From JBAOHV01 sp964450685 (GTDB taxonomy: Bacteria > Actinomycetota > Acidimicrobiia > Acidimicrobiales > Microtrichaceae): a stretch of DNA of 28,008 nt. The notes below the pieces were generated by a model, which saw only the letters and a program-made list of their open reading frames with translations, was not told the DNA's origin and searched no databases. This document shows, one piece after another, positions 8,107 through 14,883 of this stretch. The position numbers were made by a program, and so were the translations under genes. The stretch spans positions 1 through 28,008 of the forward strand of contig CAYVDN010000040.1 of the NCBI GenBank assembly GCA_964450685.1, in the 5' to 3' direction. The first letter of the stretch is position 1; each line of letters starts with the position of its first letter.

Positions 8107-9267
8107 TCACACTCCTTCGTCGAGCGAGGCGATGACTGCCTCGACCAGGCTGCTGCTCCGGGCGTCGCCGGTGATGCCCAGGTTCATCTGGTTCATCACG
8201 TAGCCGAGCGACCATTCGCCCGCCGGGTCAGCTATGCCCAGCGAACCCCCTGCGCCGGCATGGCCGAAGGATCCGGCCGGGCCGAACGGCGGCGGTGTCA
8301 TGAATCCCAGCCCGAACGACATGGGTACGCCGATGACATGGTCGGGGCCTTCGACCTGGACCTGCGCGGCGCGTTCGACGGTCTCGGGCGCCAACAGGCG
8401 GATCCCGTCCACCGGGCCGAGCAGGGCGGCGTACATGCGTGCCACCGCCCGTGCCGTGCCGACGCCGTTCGAGGACGGCATCTCGGCTGCCAGCACCTCC
8501 GGGCGGTTCCACATGTCGTCGTAGCCGAACAGGTTCGACGGGCCTGCCAATACTTGGCCCAGCAGCGTGTCGGGCCCCATGAAGGCATCCATCAGTTCTC
8601 TCGTCTCCGGCTCGATCACCGGCGGGTAGAGGTGCGCGACCCGGTGCAGCTCCGACTCGGGCAGGCCGATGAAGAAGTCCAACCCGAGGGGCTCGGCGAT
8701 TTCCTCGGCGAAGAAGCGACCCAGGCTGGTTCCGGTCACGCGGCGTACGACCTCGCCGAGGATCCAGCCGTAGGAGCGTGCGTGATAACCGTGCGCGGTG
8801 CCCGGCTCCCAGACCGGTGCCTGCTGTGCGATCGCGGCGATGATGCCGTCCCAGCCCAGGATGTCGTCCAAGGTGACCTCGCCGGTCACCGCTGCCAGGC
8901 CTGCCTGGTGCGACAGCACCCAACGAAGGGGTATGTCGGCCTTGCCCGCGGCGGCGAACTCGGGCCAGTAGGCGGCGACTGGGGAGTCCAGGTCCAGCAC
9001 TCCACGTTCGACGAGCAGGTGCACACATGTTGCTGCGACGCCCTTCGTGGTCGAGAAGACCAGTTGGATCGTGTCGCGCTCCCACGGACGCCGCGCGCCG
9101 CGGTCCGCGTACCCGGCCCACAGATCGACCACCGGTCGGCCCCGGTGGTAGACGCACACGGCCGCGCCTATGTCTCCGTGCTCGGTGAAGTTGAGAGCGA
9201 ACGCGTCGGCCACTGTTTCGAACCCGGGTTCGCAGAGCCCGTGGACGGCGACCGAGCTGTCACCCAC
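8107..9267 (-). CDS. Serine hydrolase, class C beta-lactamase fold (EstB-like esterase)
   Basis: A 386-residue serine hydrolase of the beta-lactamase/PBP-like family, whose stand-alone members are mostly esterases or transesterases rather than true beta-lactamases. The catalytic SxxK is STTK with S72 and K75. The tyrosine motif region is HGYHARSYG, and HAGAGGS near the C-terminus replaces the KTG box, as is usual for EstB-like enzymes. No signal peptide is visible, which points to the cytoplasm and away from antibiotic resistance. The GTG at 9267 is favoured as start; the frame stays open to a TTG at 9351, but those residues are Pro/Arg-rich and unlike the family. It is the first gene of the esterase, ligase, WS/DGAT and hydrolase operon. 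Confidence 0.88.
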   Translation of the reverse strand: MGDSSVAVHGLCEPGFETVADAFALNFTEHGDIGAAVCVYHRGRPVVDLWAGYADRGARRPWERDTIQLVFSTTKGVAATCVHLLVERGVLDLDSPVAAYWPEFAAAGKADIPLRWVLSHQAGLAAVTGEVTLDDILGWDGIIAAIAQQAPVWEPGTAHGYHARSYGWILGEVVRRVTGTSLGRFFAEEIAEPLGLDFFIGLPESELHRVAHLYPPVIEPETRELMDAFMGPDTLLGQVLAGPSNLFGYDDMWNRPEVLAAEMPSSNGVGTARAVARMYAALLGPVDGIRLLAPETVERAAQVQVEGPDHVIGVPMSFGLGFMTPPPFGPAGSFGHAGAGGSLGIADPAGEWSLGYVMNQMNLGITGDARSSSLVEAVIASLDEGV

Positions 9268-9361
9268 GACGGCGAGCCTACCGAGGCGTCGAGATGTATG
9301 GGGCGGGTGCCGATGGTCGATTGGTGCCGGGGGTCGGAACCCCTCCAACAAATTGCAAGGA

Positions 9362-9372
9362 GAACATTGTTC
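9362..9372. promoter_or_regulatory. GAAC-N3-GTTC palindrome in a divergent promoter region
   Basis: GAACATTGTTC is an inverted repeat with 5-bp arms in the 170-base gap between the lipid operon (leftward) and the ABM-domain gene (rightward). This AT-richer patch stands out from its surroundings and is placed where a regulator could act on both genes. It is not the mycobacterial LexA box, which has a four-base spacer. I could not place confident -35/-10 boxes. Confidence 0.25.
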
Positions 9373-9437
9373 AGTTCGCGGCGTACGATGGTCTGGTCGA
9401 CAGCCAGGACTTTCGGCGGGGGAACGGAGGAGTTGCC

Positions 9438-10418
9438 ATGAAGGCAGCCTTGGTCCACGCCGAGATCGCCCCCCGGCGGCTCCCGGAGGCCGTACGGATG
9501 GTCGAGCGTGACCTGGTCCCGGGATTCCTGGGGCATGTTGGCGCTCGACACGGCTACTGGATGGTCCACCGACCGAGCGGCAACCTGCTCGTGCTCACGC
9601 TGTGGGAGTCGTCCGAGCACATGGAGGTGGCTGCGGCCGACAACGCCGCGAGGAACGAGACGGCAGGTGCGGTGCTCGGCATCAGCGAGTCGGCCGTGTA
9701 CTCACTCGACGTGGCCGGAGCTCACGAGGAGCGTCTGGACCAAGCGCCGAGCGTGCGCTGGGTGCGTGCGACCTGGGTCGAGGGTCTGCACACCGGACAG
9801 CACGGTGAGTTGCCGGCGTTGTTCCGTGAGGCGGTTCCGGACCAGATGCGGATACGGGGGTTCTGTGCCAGCTACTGGCTGGTGAACCCCAGCCTTGGTT
9901 CCGCTGTCGGGTTCACGTTCTGGCAGGAGGCAGTCCATGTACGTGACAGTGCGGACGCTGCCCGTCGGCGGCGCCGGCGCATCGAGGCGGTATTGGGCTG
10001 CCGCGTCAGCGGTGTCGCGGAACTGGAGGCGATCGGGGTGGCGTCGCTCGTGGAGCCCGTGCGACACGACCATGGGGCGGCGCGGCCGTTGGTCACCCGA
10101 TCCCACCTCGCTTCCCTCGGCACCCCAATCACGCGACCGCCGGGAACCCTGCTCGCCGTCTCGGGGACGCCGACCGATCAGGTGGTCGTTGTGGCGGACG
10201 GCGCTGCGGCGATCGTCGCTGGCGACGACCTGCAGCCGTTGGTGGCCGGTTCGCACTTCGGTGGGGCGAGGATCACCGGTCGACGCGCCCACGAACACGC
10301 AGTGATCGCGACCACCGAAGTCGAGGTGGGGGTGATCAGTCCCGGCGAGTTCACAGATCTCAAGCAGTCCGACCCGGACGCGGTGAACGAACTGGTGACG
10401 GGCGACGCGGACCCCTGA
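9438..10418 (+). CDS. Two ABM-like domains fused to a degenerate cNMP-binding-like domain
   Basis: A 326-residue protein with an unusual three-part layout. Residues 1-92 and about 106-200 each look like an ABM (antibiotic biosynthesis monooxygenase-like, dimeric ferredoxin-like) domain, seen from the strand and turn motifs LLVLTLWESSEHM (50-62) and AVGFTFWQEAVHV (156-168). Residues about 225-322 match the beta-roll pattern of cyclic-nucleotide-binding domains: PPGTLLAVSG, VVVVADGAAAIV, LVAGSHFGG, HEHAVIATTEVEVGVISPGEF. The usual FGE of the phosphate-binding cassette is FGG here, so cAMP binding is doubtful. A run of five arginines lies at 176-181. The ATG at 9438 follows GGAGGAG. It stands alone, divergent from the lipid operon. 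Function is unknown: possibly a sensor, or a degradative or heme-handling protein, but neither is supported directly. Confidence 0.8.
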   Translation: MKAALVHAEIAPRRLPEAVRMVERDLVPGFLGHVGARHGYWMVHRPSGNLLVLTLWESSEHMEVAAADNAARNETAGAVLGISESAVYSLDVAGAHEERLDQAPSVRWVRATWVEGLHTGQHGELPALFREAVPDQMRIRGFCASYWLVNPSLGSAVGFTFWQEAVHVRDSADAARRRRRRIEAVLGCRVSGVAELEAIGVASLVEPVRHDHGAARPLVTRSHLASLGTPITRPPGTLLAVSGTPTDQVVVVADGAAAIVAGDDLQPLVAGSHFGGARITGRRAHEHAVIATTEVEVGVISPGEFTDLKQSDPDAVNELVTGDADP

Positions 10419-10443
10419 GCACCGGCGTGGACCGGTTTGGAAG

Positions 10444-11649
10444 TCAGCCCCGCCGGACTGCCAGGCGACCGAACGCGTCGGCGACAGGACGACTCACCCG
10501 GGACTCGTCGAACAGCCCGACATGGGTCACTCGGCCGACTGGCTCCGTGAGTGCGGTGTCCCAGTCGTACTGGTCGCCACGGCTGTACCAGCAGATGCCG
10601 TGAACCGGCAGTCCCTCGCCGCGCATCCGATCCAGCCCCGCGACGAGGCTGTCGAGCCACTCGACCCCGTCATCCACGTCGAGTCCCAGGTTGGATGTCT
10701 CGGCGACCCAGAAGGGGCGTCGGTATCTCTCGTACCACTCCCGGGCAGTCGTCTCGTACGCTGCCACCCGGTCGGCGATAGTCACCGGTCGCTGAGCGCG
10801 GCACCCGTACGCGACGACGCTGACCGGGTACAGGTCGTGCCCGGCGACCACCCGGTCCGCGGGTAGCTCACCCGCCAGCCGACTGATACGTGCCCGAACC
10901 GAGTCGTCGACCGACTCGAGCACGTGTGCCACCACCGCGGGCGGTTCGACGTCGAAGTGCAGGTCCCAGACCAGCTGCTGGAGGGCCTGCGTCCTTGCTG
11001 CCTCGACCACGGCCGACTCGTCGTCGGGGTCGAAGAGTGCACACCCGAATCCTTCCGCTCCGATCCACCAGCCGTCGCGGTCGGCTCGTACACGAGCCAT
11101 GGCCTCGAGGTTCGCGAGAGCCACGTTGGCGAGGGCGATGGCGTAGTCCGACTCGGACGCACGGGCGTCGTTCCACACGCCGAGCAGGCCGGACATCAGC
11201 GCTGTGATGCCCGGCTCGTTGACAGGCGTGAACCAGCGCGGCTCGGGGTAACGGTCGAGGAACGCCTGGACGTATTCGACGAACCCGTGGACCCAGTTCC
11301 TGTCGCAGAACCCGCGGTAGTGGTCCGGCAGGCCGAAGTGGCACAGATCGACGACCGGTGTGAGCCCAGCGTCAAGGCAGGCGCCGAGCGCGCGGTCCCA
11401 CCGCGACCAGTCGTAGCGACCCGGTTCGGGCTCGCTCAGCCGCCACGGCATGCCGTAGCGCCAGACCCGCACGCCGAGCGACGCGACATCGGCAAGGTCC
11501 TCCTCGAGGCGGACCAAATGGCCGCTGGCTGCGAACTCGTCCACACGGACGATCCCGCCGCCATGGGCGACCAGCGGGTCGGAGCCCTCCTCGCCACACG
11601 CGACCGCGAATTCAGGGAAGTCAGTCGAAGGGGTCCGGGTGATCGTCAT
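10444..11649 (-). CDS. Glycoside hydrolase family 1-like (clan GH-A) glycosidase
   Basis: A protein of about 401 residues resembling GH1 beta-glycosidases, which cleave beta-linked sugars with retention. The acid/base glutamate is E145 in TPVNEPG, the classic NEP motif. The nucleophile is probably E317 in WVAETSN, where typical GH1 enzymes have TENG, so this belongs to a shorter, divergent subfamily (usual GH1 length is 440-480). The early motif GVRVWRYGMPWRLSEP matches the conserved R-x-S-x-x-W-x-R-x-x-P barrel strand. There is no signal peptide, so it is cytoplasmic. The start is uncertain: ATGs at 11649, 11661 and 11691 all lack a good ribosome site, and 11649 fits the family N-terminus best. 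It converges on the ABM-domain gene and is divergent from the PadR gene. Confidence 0.82.
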   Translation of the reverse strand: MTITRTPSTDFPEFAVACGEEGSDPLVAHGGGIVRVDEFAASGHLVRLEEDLADVASLGVRVWRYGMPWRLSEPEPGRYDWSRWDRALGACLDAGLTPVVDLCHFGLPDHYRGFCDRNWVHGFVEYVQAFLDRYPEPRWFTPVNEPGITALMSGLLGVWNDARASESDYAIALANVALANLEAMARVRADRDGWWIGAEGFGCALFDPDDESAVVEAARTQALQQLVWDLHFDVEPPAVVAHVLESVDDSVRARISRLAGELPADRVVAGHDLYPVSVVAYGCRAQRPVTIADRVAAYETTAREWYERYRRPFWVAETSNLGLDVDDGVEWLDSLVAGLDRMRGEGLPVHGICWYSRGDQYDWDTALTEPVGRVTHVGLFDESRVSRPVADAFGRLAVRRG

Positions 11650-11706
11650 GGGCCGAATCATGGCATCTGGAAGATTCCGCGGACGCGCCATTGACGAGCT
11701 GCTATA

Positions 11707-11725
11707 GACATGTCACGATATATCG
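11707..11725. promoter_or_regulatory. Two adjacent palindromes upstream of the PadR gene
   Basis: GACATGTC (11707-11714) and CGATATATCG (11716-11725) are perfect palindromes one base apart in an AT-rich patch 28 bases before the PadR start; a further half-copy CGATAT lies at 11737-11742. PadR-type repressors commonly bind AT-rich inverted repeats, some with ATGT/ACAT arms, so autoregulation here is plausible. A TTGACG hexamer at 11691-11696 could be a -35 box. The site could also affect the divergent glycosidase gene. Confidence 0.4.
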
Positions 11726-11752
11726 CAACCGATCAACGATATGGAGAACTGA

Positions 11753-12370
11753 ATGAAGGAGTACAGGGATTCGGGTGAGCCAAATCACCCACGGGCACGG
11801 CGGGAGCGAGGGCGTCCGGGTCGTGGACCCGGAGCGCCGGGCCCCGGAGCGCGCGGTTCTGGCAGAGGAACTGGCGGTAGGGGAGCCGCCGGCAGGGGCG
11901 GCAGAGGCAGAGGAGGCCGCGGCGGGCGGGCCTCCAGGGGTGACGTGCGCTCGGCAGTGCTGGCATTGCTGTCCGAACAGCCGATGCACGGGTACCAGAT
12001 GATCGCCGAGCTAGACGAACGGACCAACGGTGCGTGGTCACCGAGCCCCGGCTCGATCTACCCCACGCTGCAGATGCTCGAGGACGAGGGACTGGTGGAG
12101 CCGACCGCCGACGGTGGCAAGAAGGTGTTCCATCTCACGTCCGAAGGAGTCGAAGCAGCCGAGTCGGCAGGGGAGAAGCCGTGGGAGGCAGCTGCCAGCG
12201 ATGCCGGTCATCAGGCGTTGCGTCACTCGGCCCGCGCGTTGACCGCTGCCTTCCAACAGGTTGCTCGCACAGGTACAGCCGAACAGGTCGACAGGGCCGT
12301 AGCGGTGCTCAACGAGGCACGCAGGTCGCTCTATCTGATCCTGGCAGAGGACGTGCCGCCGGGCAGTTGA
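11753..12370 (+). CDS. PadR-family transcriptional regulator with Gly/Arg-rich N-terminal tail
   Basis: A 205-residue regulator. Residues about 64-135 form the PadR winged helix: VRSAVLALLSEQPMHGYQMIAELDER, the recognition segment WSPSPGSIYPTLQMLEDEGLV, then a wing with KKVFHLTSEG. A C-terminal helical dimerisation region follows to the end. Residues about 14-62 are an extreme Gly/Arg tail with repeated RG and RGG units, absent from most PadR proteins. The ATG at 11753 is preceded by GGAG at a suitable distance, so the tail is probably translated. If it were not, a start near the winged helix would be needed and none is well supported. The gene runs tail-to-tail with the drug exporter 17 bases away; PadR proteins often repress multidrug pumps, so the exporter is the likely target. 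Confidence 0.92.
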   Translation: MKEYRDSGEPNHPRARRERGRPGRGPGAPGPGARGSGRGTGGRGAAGRGGRGRGGRGGRASRGDVRSAVLALLSEQPMHGYQMIAELDERTNGAWSPSPGSIYPTLQMLEDEGLVEPTADGGKKVFHLTSEGVEAAESAGEKPWEAAASDAGHQALRHSARALTAAFQQVARTGTAEQVDRAVAVLNEARRSLYLILAEDVPPGS

Positions 12371-12387
12371 GCCGGCGGGTAGCTGAG

Positions 12388-13995
12388 TCAGGTCGGGTCG
12401 AGCTCGGTGCGGATCCGGTCTATGTCGGTGTCGCCCTCGTGCTCTTCGAGGTACTCCTGGTCCTGGCCGGCCGAGTCGGCGGAGCGGGCCCTGGCCGGAA
12501 GGAACAGGAGCGCGACGATCGCGCCGACCGTCGTGGGTATCGCGGCGACGGCCACACCCCAGTGCATGGCATCGACGAACGCCTGGTTGGCCACCTGCAG
12601 CAGTGCCTGTCCGCCGGCGCCGCCCACCCGTTCGGCGACCGCAGCCGCGCCACCTAGCGAGCCGGTGGCTGCCTCGATCGCCTGGTCGGGCGCACCGACT
12701 GCCTGCATCGCCGAGCTGACCTTGTCGCCGTAGGTCGTGGCCAACACGCTGCCGATCACCGCCACGCCGAGTGCGCCGCCGACCTGACGGGTCGTGTCGT
12801 TCACGGCAGAGCCGACCCCCGCTTTGGCCAGCGGCAGCGATCCCATGACCGAGTCGGTCGCAGGGGCCATCGTCAGGGCCATGCCCATCGCAGTCACGAT
12901 GAGCCGCCACATCACCTGTGGGTAGGGCGAGTCGACCTGGAGGGTCGTCATCGTCAGAAGTCCCAGGGTGACGAGCGTCAGCCCGGTGGTGACGGTGACC
13001 TTGGTGCCGACCTTCTCCACGATCCGGCTGCTCGTCGGGGCGATGACCATCATCGTCAGCGCGAACGGGAGCATCCTCACACCAGTCTCGAGAGGTGTGT
13101 AGCCGAGCACGAACTGGAAGTACTGGGTCAGCAGGAAGATCGAGCCGAACATCGCGAAGAACACGAGCGTGATGGCGGCGCTCGCAGCCGAGAACCGGGG
13201 GTTGGCGAAGAACCGCACGTCGAGCATTGGGTGCGTCGAACGCCGCTCCCACCAGACGAACGCCCCGAGCAGGAGCAGGCCCGCGACGCCGGTCGCGACG
13301 ACGACAGGGTCTCCCCAACCCTCGGTGGGGGCTTCGATGATCGCGAACAGCAGCGCCGTCAGCCCGATGATCGACATGGCTGCGCCGATCGGGTCGATCC
13401 TTGGTGCTGACGGGTCCTTGGAGTTCGGGATCAACATGAAACCGGCGACCAGGCCGATCACGACGATCGGCAGGTTCACCAGGAACACCGATCCCCAGTA
13501 GAAGTGTTCGACCAGGAACCCACCGGTCAGCGGGCCAAGGGCTGCGCCGAGTCCGGCCACACCGGCCCACACGCCGATCGCCCGGCCACGCTCGTGCGGC
13601 GGGAAGACGTTGGTGATGATCGAAAGCGTCGCCGGCATGATGAGCGCACCGCCCACACCCATGATGCCGCGGGTGATGATCAGTTGATCGGCGCTGGAGG
13701 CGAAGGCGGAAGCGAGCGATCCGAGCCCGAAGATCACGAACCCGACCTGCAAAGCCGGTCTGCGACCGAACCGGTCCCCGAGCGCTCCGGCGGTCAGAAG
13801 CAGCCCTGCGAAGACGAGCGTGTACGAGTCGACCATCCACTGGAGCTGGCGGTTGGTCGCCCCCAGGTCCCGGATGATCGTCGGTATGGCGACGTTGAGG
13901 ATCGAGTTGTCCAGGACGATCACCAGCAGGCTGAAGCAGAGCACCGCCAGGATCCACCAACGGCGCTCATGCGCCCTGTCCTCGACCGATCCCAT
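12388..13995 (-). CDS. DHA2-family (EmrB/QacA-type) MFS drug exporter
   Basis: A 535-residue integral membrane proton antiporter, the usual length for the 14-helix DHA2 group that exports drugs or other amphipathic compounds. Visible family motifs are LDNSILNVAIP in helix 1 (29-38), the WMVDSYTL stretch in helix 2, and motif A GDRFGRRP in the first cytoplasmic loop (73-80). Later helices carry GPLTGGF (motif C region) and repeated Gly/Ala/Leu segments. A cytoplasmic tail ends in an acidic stretch (QDQEYLEEHEGDTD). The ATG at 13995 follows GGGAG. The sequence upstream runs directly into the corrupted assembly gap, so the promoter and operator cannot be read. The convergent PadR gene is its probable regulator; the substrate is unknown. 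Confidence 0.95.
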   Translation of the reverse strand: MGSVEDRAHERRWWILAVLCFSLLVIVLDNSILNVAIPTIIRDLGATNRQLQWMVDSYTLVFAGLLLTAGALGDRFGRRPALQVGFVIFGLGSLASAFASSADQLIITRGIMGVGGALIMPATLSIITNVFPPHERGRAIGVWAGVAGLGAALGPLTGGFLVEHFYWGSVFLVNLPIVVIGLVAGFMLIPNSKDPSAPRIDPIGAAMSIIGLTALLFAIIEAPTEGWGDPVVVATGVAGLLLLGAFVWWERRSTHPMLDVRFFANPRFSAASAAITLVFFAMFGSIFLLTQYFQFVLGYTPLETGVRMLPFALTMMVIAPTSSRIVEKVGTKVTVTTGLTLVTLGLLTMTTLQVDSPYPQVMWRLIVTAMGMALTMAPATDSVMGSLPLAKAGVGSAVNDTTRQVGGALGVAVIGSVLATTYGDKVSSAMQAVGAPDQAIEAATGSLGGAAAVAERVGGAGGQALLQVANQAFVDAMHWGVAVAAIPTTVGAIVALLFLPARARSADSAGQDQEYLEEHEGDTDIDRIRTELDPT

Positions 13996-14015
13996 GTCTG
14001 CTCCCTCGCGCCGGT

Positions 14016-14165
14016 GGGGGGGGGGGGGGGGGGGGGCCCCCGGCGGCGCCGGACCCACCCCCCCCACNNNNNNNNNNGCGCCCTGGCCCCGGGCCCCCGC
14101 CCCCCCCCCTGGCGGCCCCCGCGCGCGGGGGGGGGGCCCGCCCGGCCCCCCCCGGGGGGCCGCGC
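14016..14165. other. Assembly gap with corrupted homopolymer flanks
   Basis: A run of 21 G (14016-14036), C-rich runs, ten N (14068-14077), then more pure G/C blocks up to about 14165. The N block marks a scaffold join, and the flanks have the look of low-quality contig ends rather than real DNA. The true distance between the exporter start (13995) and the next gene (14245) is therefore unknown, and a promoter or small gene may be missing. I see no gene in 13996-14238. Confidence 0.9.
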
Positions 14166-14244
14166 CAACGCCACCCATGACGGTACCAACCCCGGTCGAC
14201 CGGCTGTCGCCACCGGGGTAGCGGGTACCGTTCGGTCGGTGGGT

Positions 14245-14883
14245 ATGGCCGCTCGTGTTCGCTCAATCGCATTCGACCAACCGCCCACCCTCGGCGACGG
14301 CGATTGCGAAGCACTGCGCGACACCTGGTTGGGCCAGCCCGTCAACACCGTCACCTCGATGGGATACGTGGCGGTCGGGGCATGGCTCGGCTCACGTTCG
14401 GCCCGGTTGCCGCGCGAGCAGCGGGCTGGCGCCGTCGCTTACGCCGCGCTCGTTGCGTTGACCGGAGTCGGCAGCGTCGCCTACCACGGGCCGCAGTTCC
14501 CCGGGGCTCAGCTGCTGCACGACGCACCTGTGGTCGCCACTTCGGTCGTCGGCGTGGCGGTTCCGCTCTCGCGCAGGTTGCGTGGCCGGGATCCATTGCC
14601 GGGCTGGGGCGATCGCGCGGGTGTCGTGATGGGCGGGTGCGCCGTCGTCGCTCTGGCCGCATACGCAGCGGGGCGGACGGGCAGCGCGCTGTGCCGGCCC
14701 CAGTCCCTGTTCCAGCCGCACGGGCTGTGGCATCTGGCAACCGCGGTCGCGATAGCAGCGTGGGGGACGGTCGTCTGGGCCCCGGACCTTTCACCGGTCG
14801 ACCGGCAGGTTCTTGGCCTCGACTCGTCCGACGCCACCCACTCGTCCGACGCGTCCGACCCGTCCACCGTCGCGGATGCGTGA
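14245..14883 (+). CDS. CREST-type (ceramidase-like) membrane hydrolase
   Basis: A 212-residue polytopic membrane protein with the residue pattern of the CREST superfamily (alkaline ceramidase, PAQR, Per1), metal-dependent membrane hydrolases. E22 lies in GDGDCE and N34 in GQPVNT. S77 and H81 lie in SVAYHG, D93 in LLHDAP, and H159 and H163 in HGLWH, giving the Ser/Asp/three-His set in the expected order. About five or six hydrophobic segments lie between residues 36 and 180. The C-terminus is a Ser/Asp-rich tail encoded by a short tandem repeat. The start is ATG 14245, or the GTG at 14239 just before it. It overlaps the following acyltransferase by eight bases, which suggests amide or ester lipid hydrolysis linked to acyl transfer. 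The substrate is not known. Confidence 0.75.
   Translation: MAARVRSIAFDQPPTLGDGDCEALRDTWLGQPVNTVTSMGYVAVGAWLGSRSARLPREQRAGAVAYAALVALTGVGSVAYHGPQFPGAQLLHDAPVVATSVVGVAVPLSRRLRGRDPLPGWGDRAGVVMGGCAVVALAAYAAGRTGSALCRPQSLFQPHGLWHLATAVAIAAWGTVVWAPDLSPVDRQVLGLDSSDATHSSDASDPSTVADA
14822..14852 (+). repeat. 13-bp direct repeat coding the Ser/Asp tail
   Basis: ACTCGTCCGACGC occurs at 14822-14834 and again at 14840-14852, 18 bp apart, with further GTCCGAC units following to about 14860. In the coding frame this gives the SSDATHSSDASDPS tail of the CREST-type protein. Confidence 0.7.

Noticed and set aside
8107..9267. Antibiotic-resistance beta-lactamase
   Set aside because: No signal peptide, no KTG box, and an operon of lipid genes; an EstB-like esterase fits better.
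9362..9372. SOS (LexA) box
   Set aside because: The spacer between GAAC and GTTC is three bases, not the four of the actinobacterial LexA site, and the outer bases do not match.
7516..9441. 641-residue open frame on the plus strand
   Set aside because: It is antisense to the acyl-CoA ligase and serine hydrolase genes, both of which have intact catalytic motifs; the frame is long only because of high GC and its protein has no recognisable features.
12038..13960. 640-residue minus-strand open frame in another phase over the exporter
   Set aside because: It overlaps the clear 14-helix exporter gene and part of the PadR gene; its product is Arg/Gly/His-rich, as expected of an out-of-frame GC-rich reading.
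14016..14165. G and C tracts as possible quadruplex or triplex control DNA
   Set aside because: They border an N gap and look like contig-end artefacts, so no biological reading is justified.
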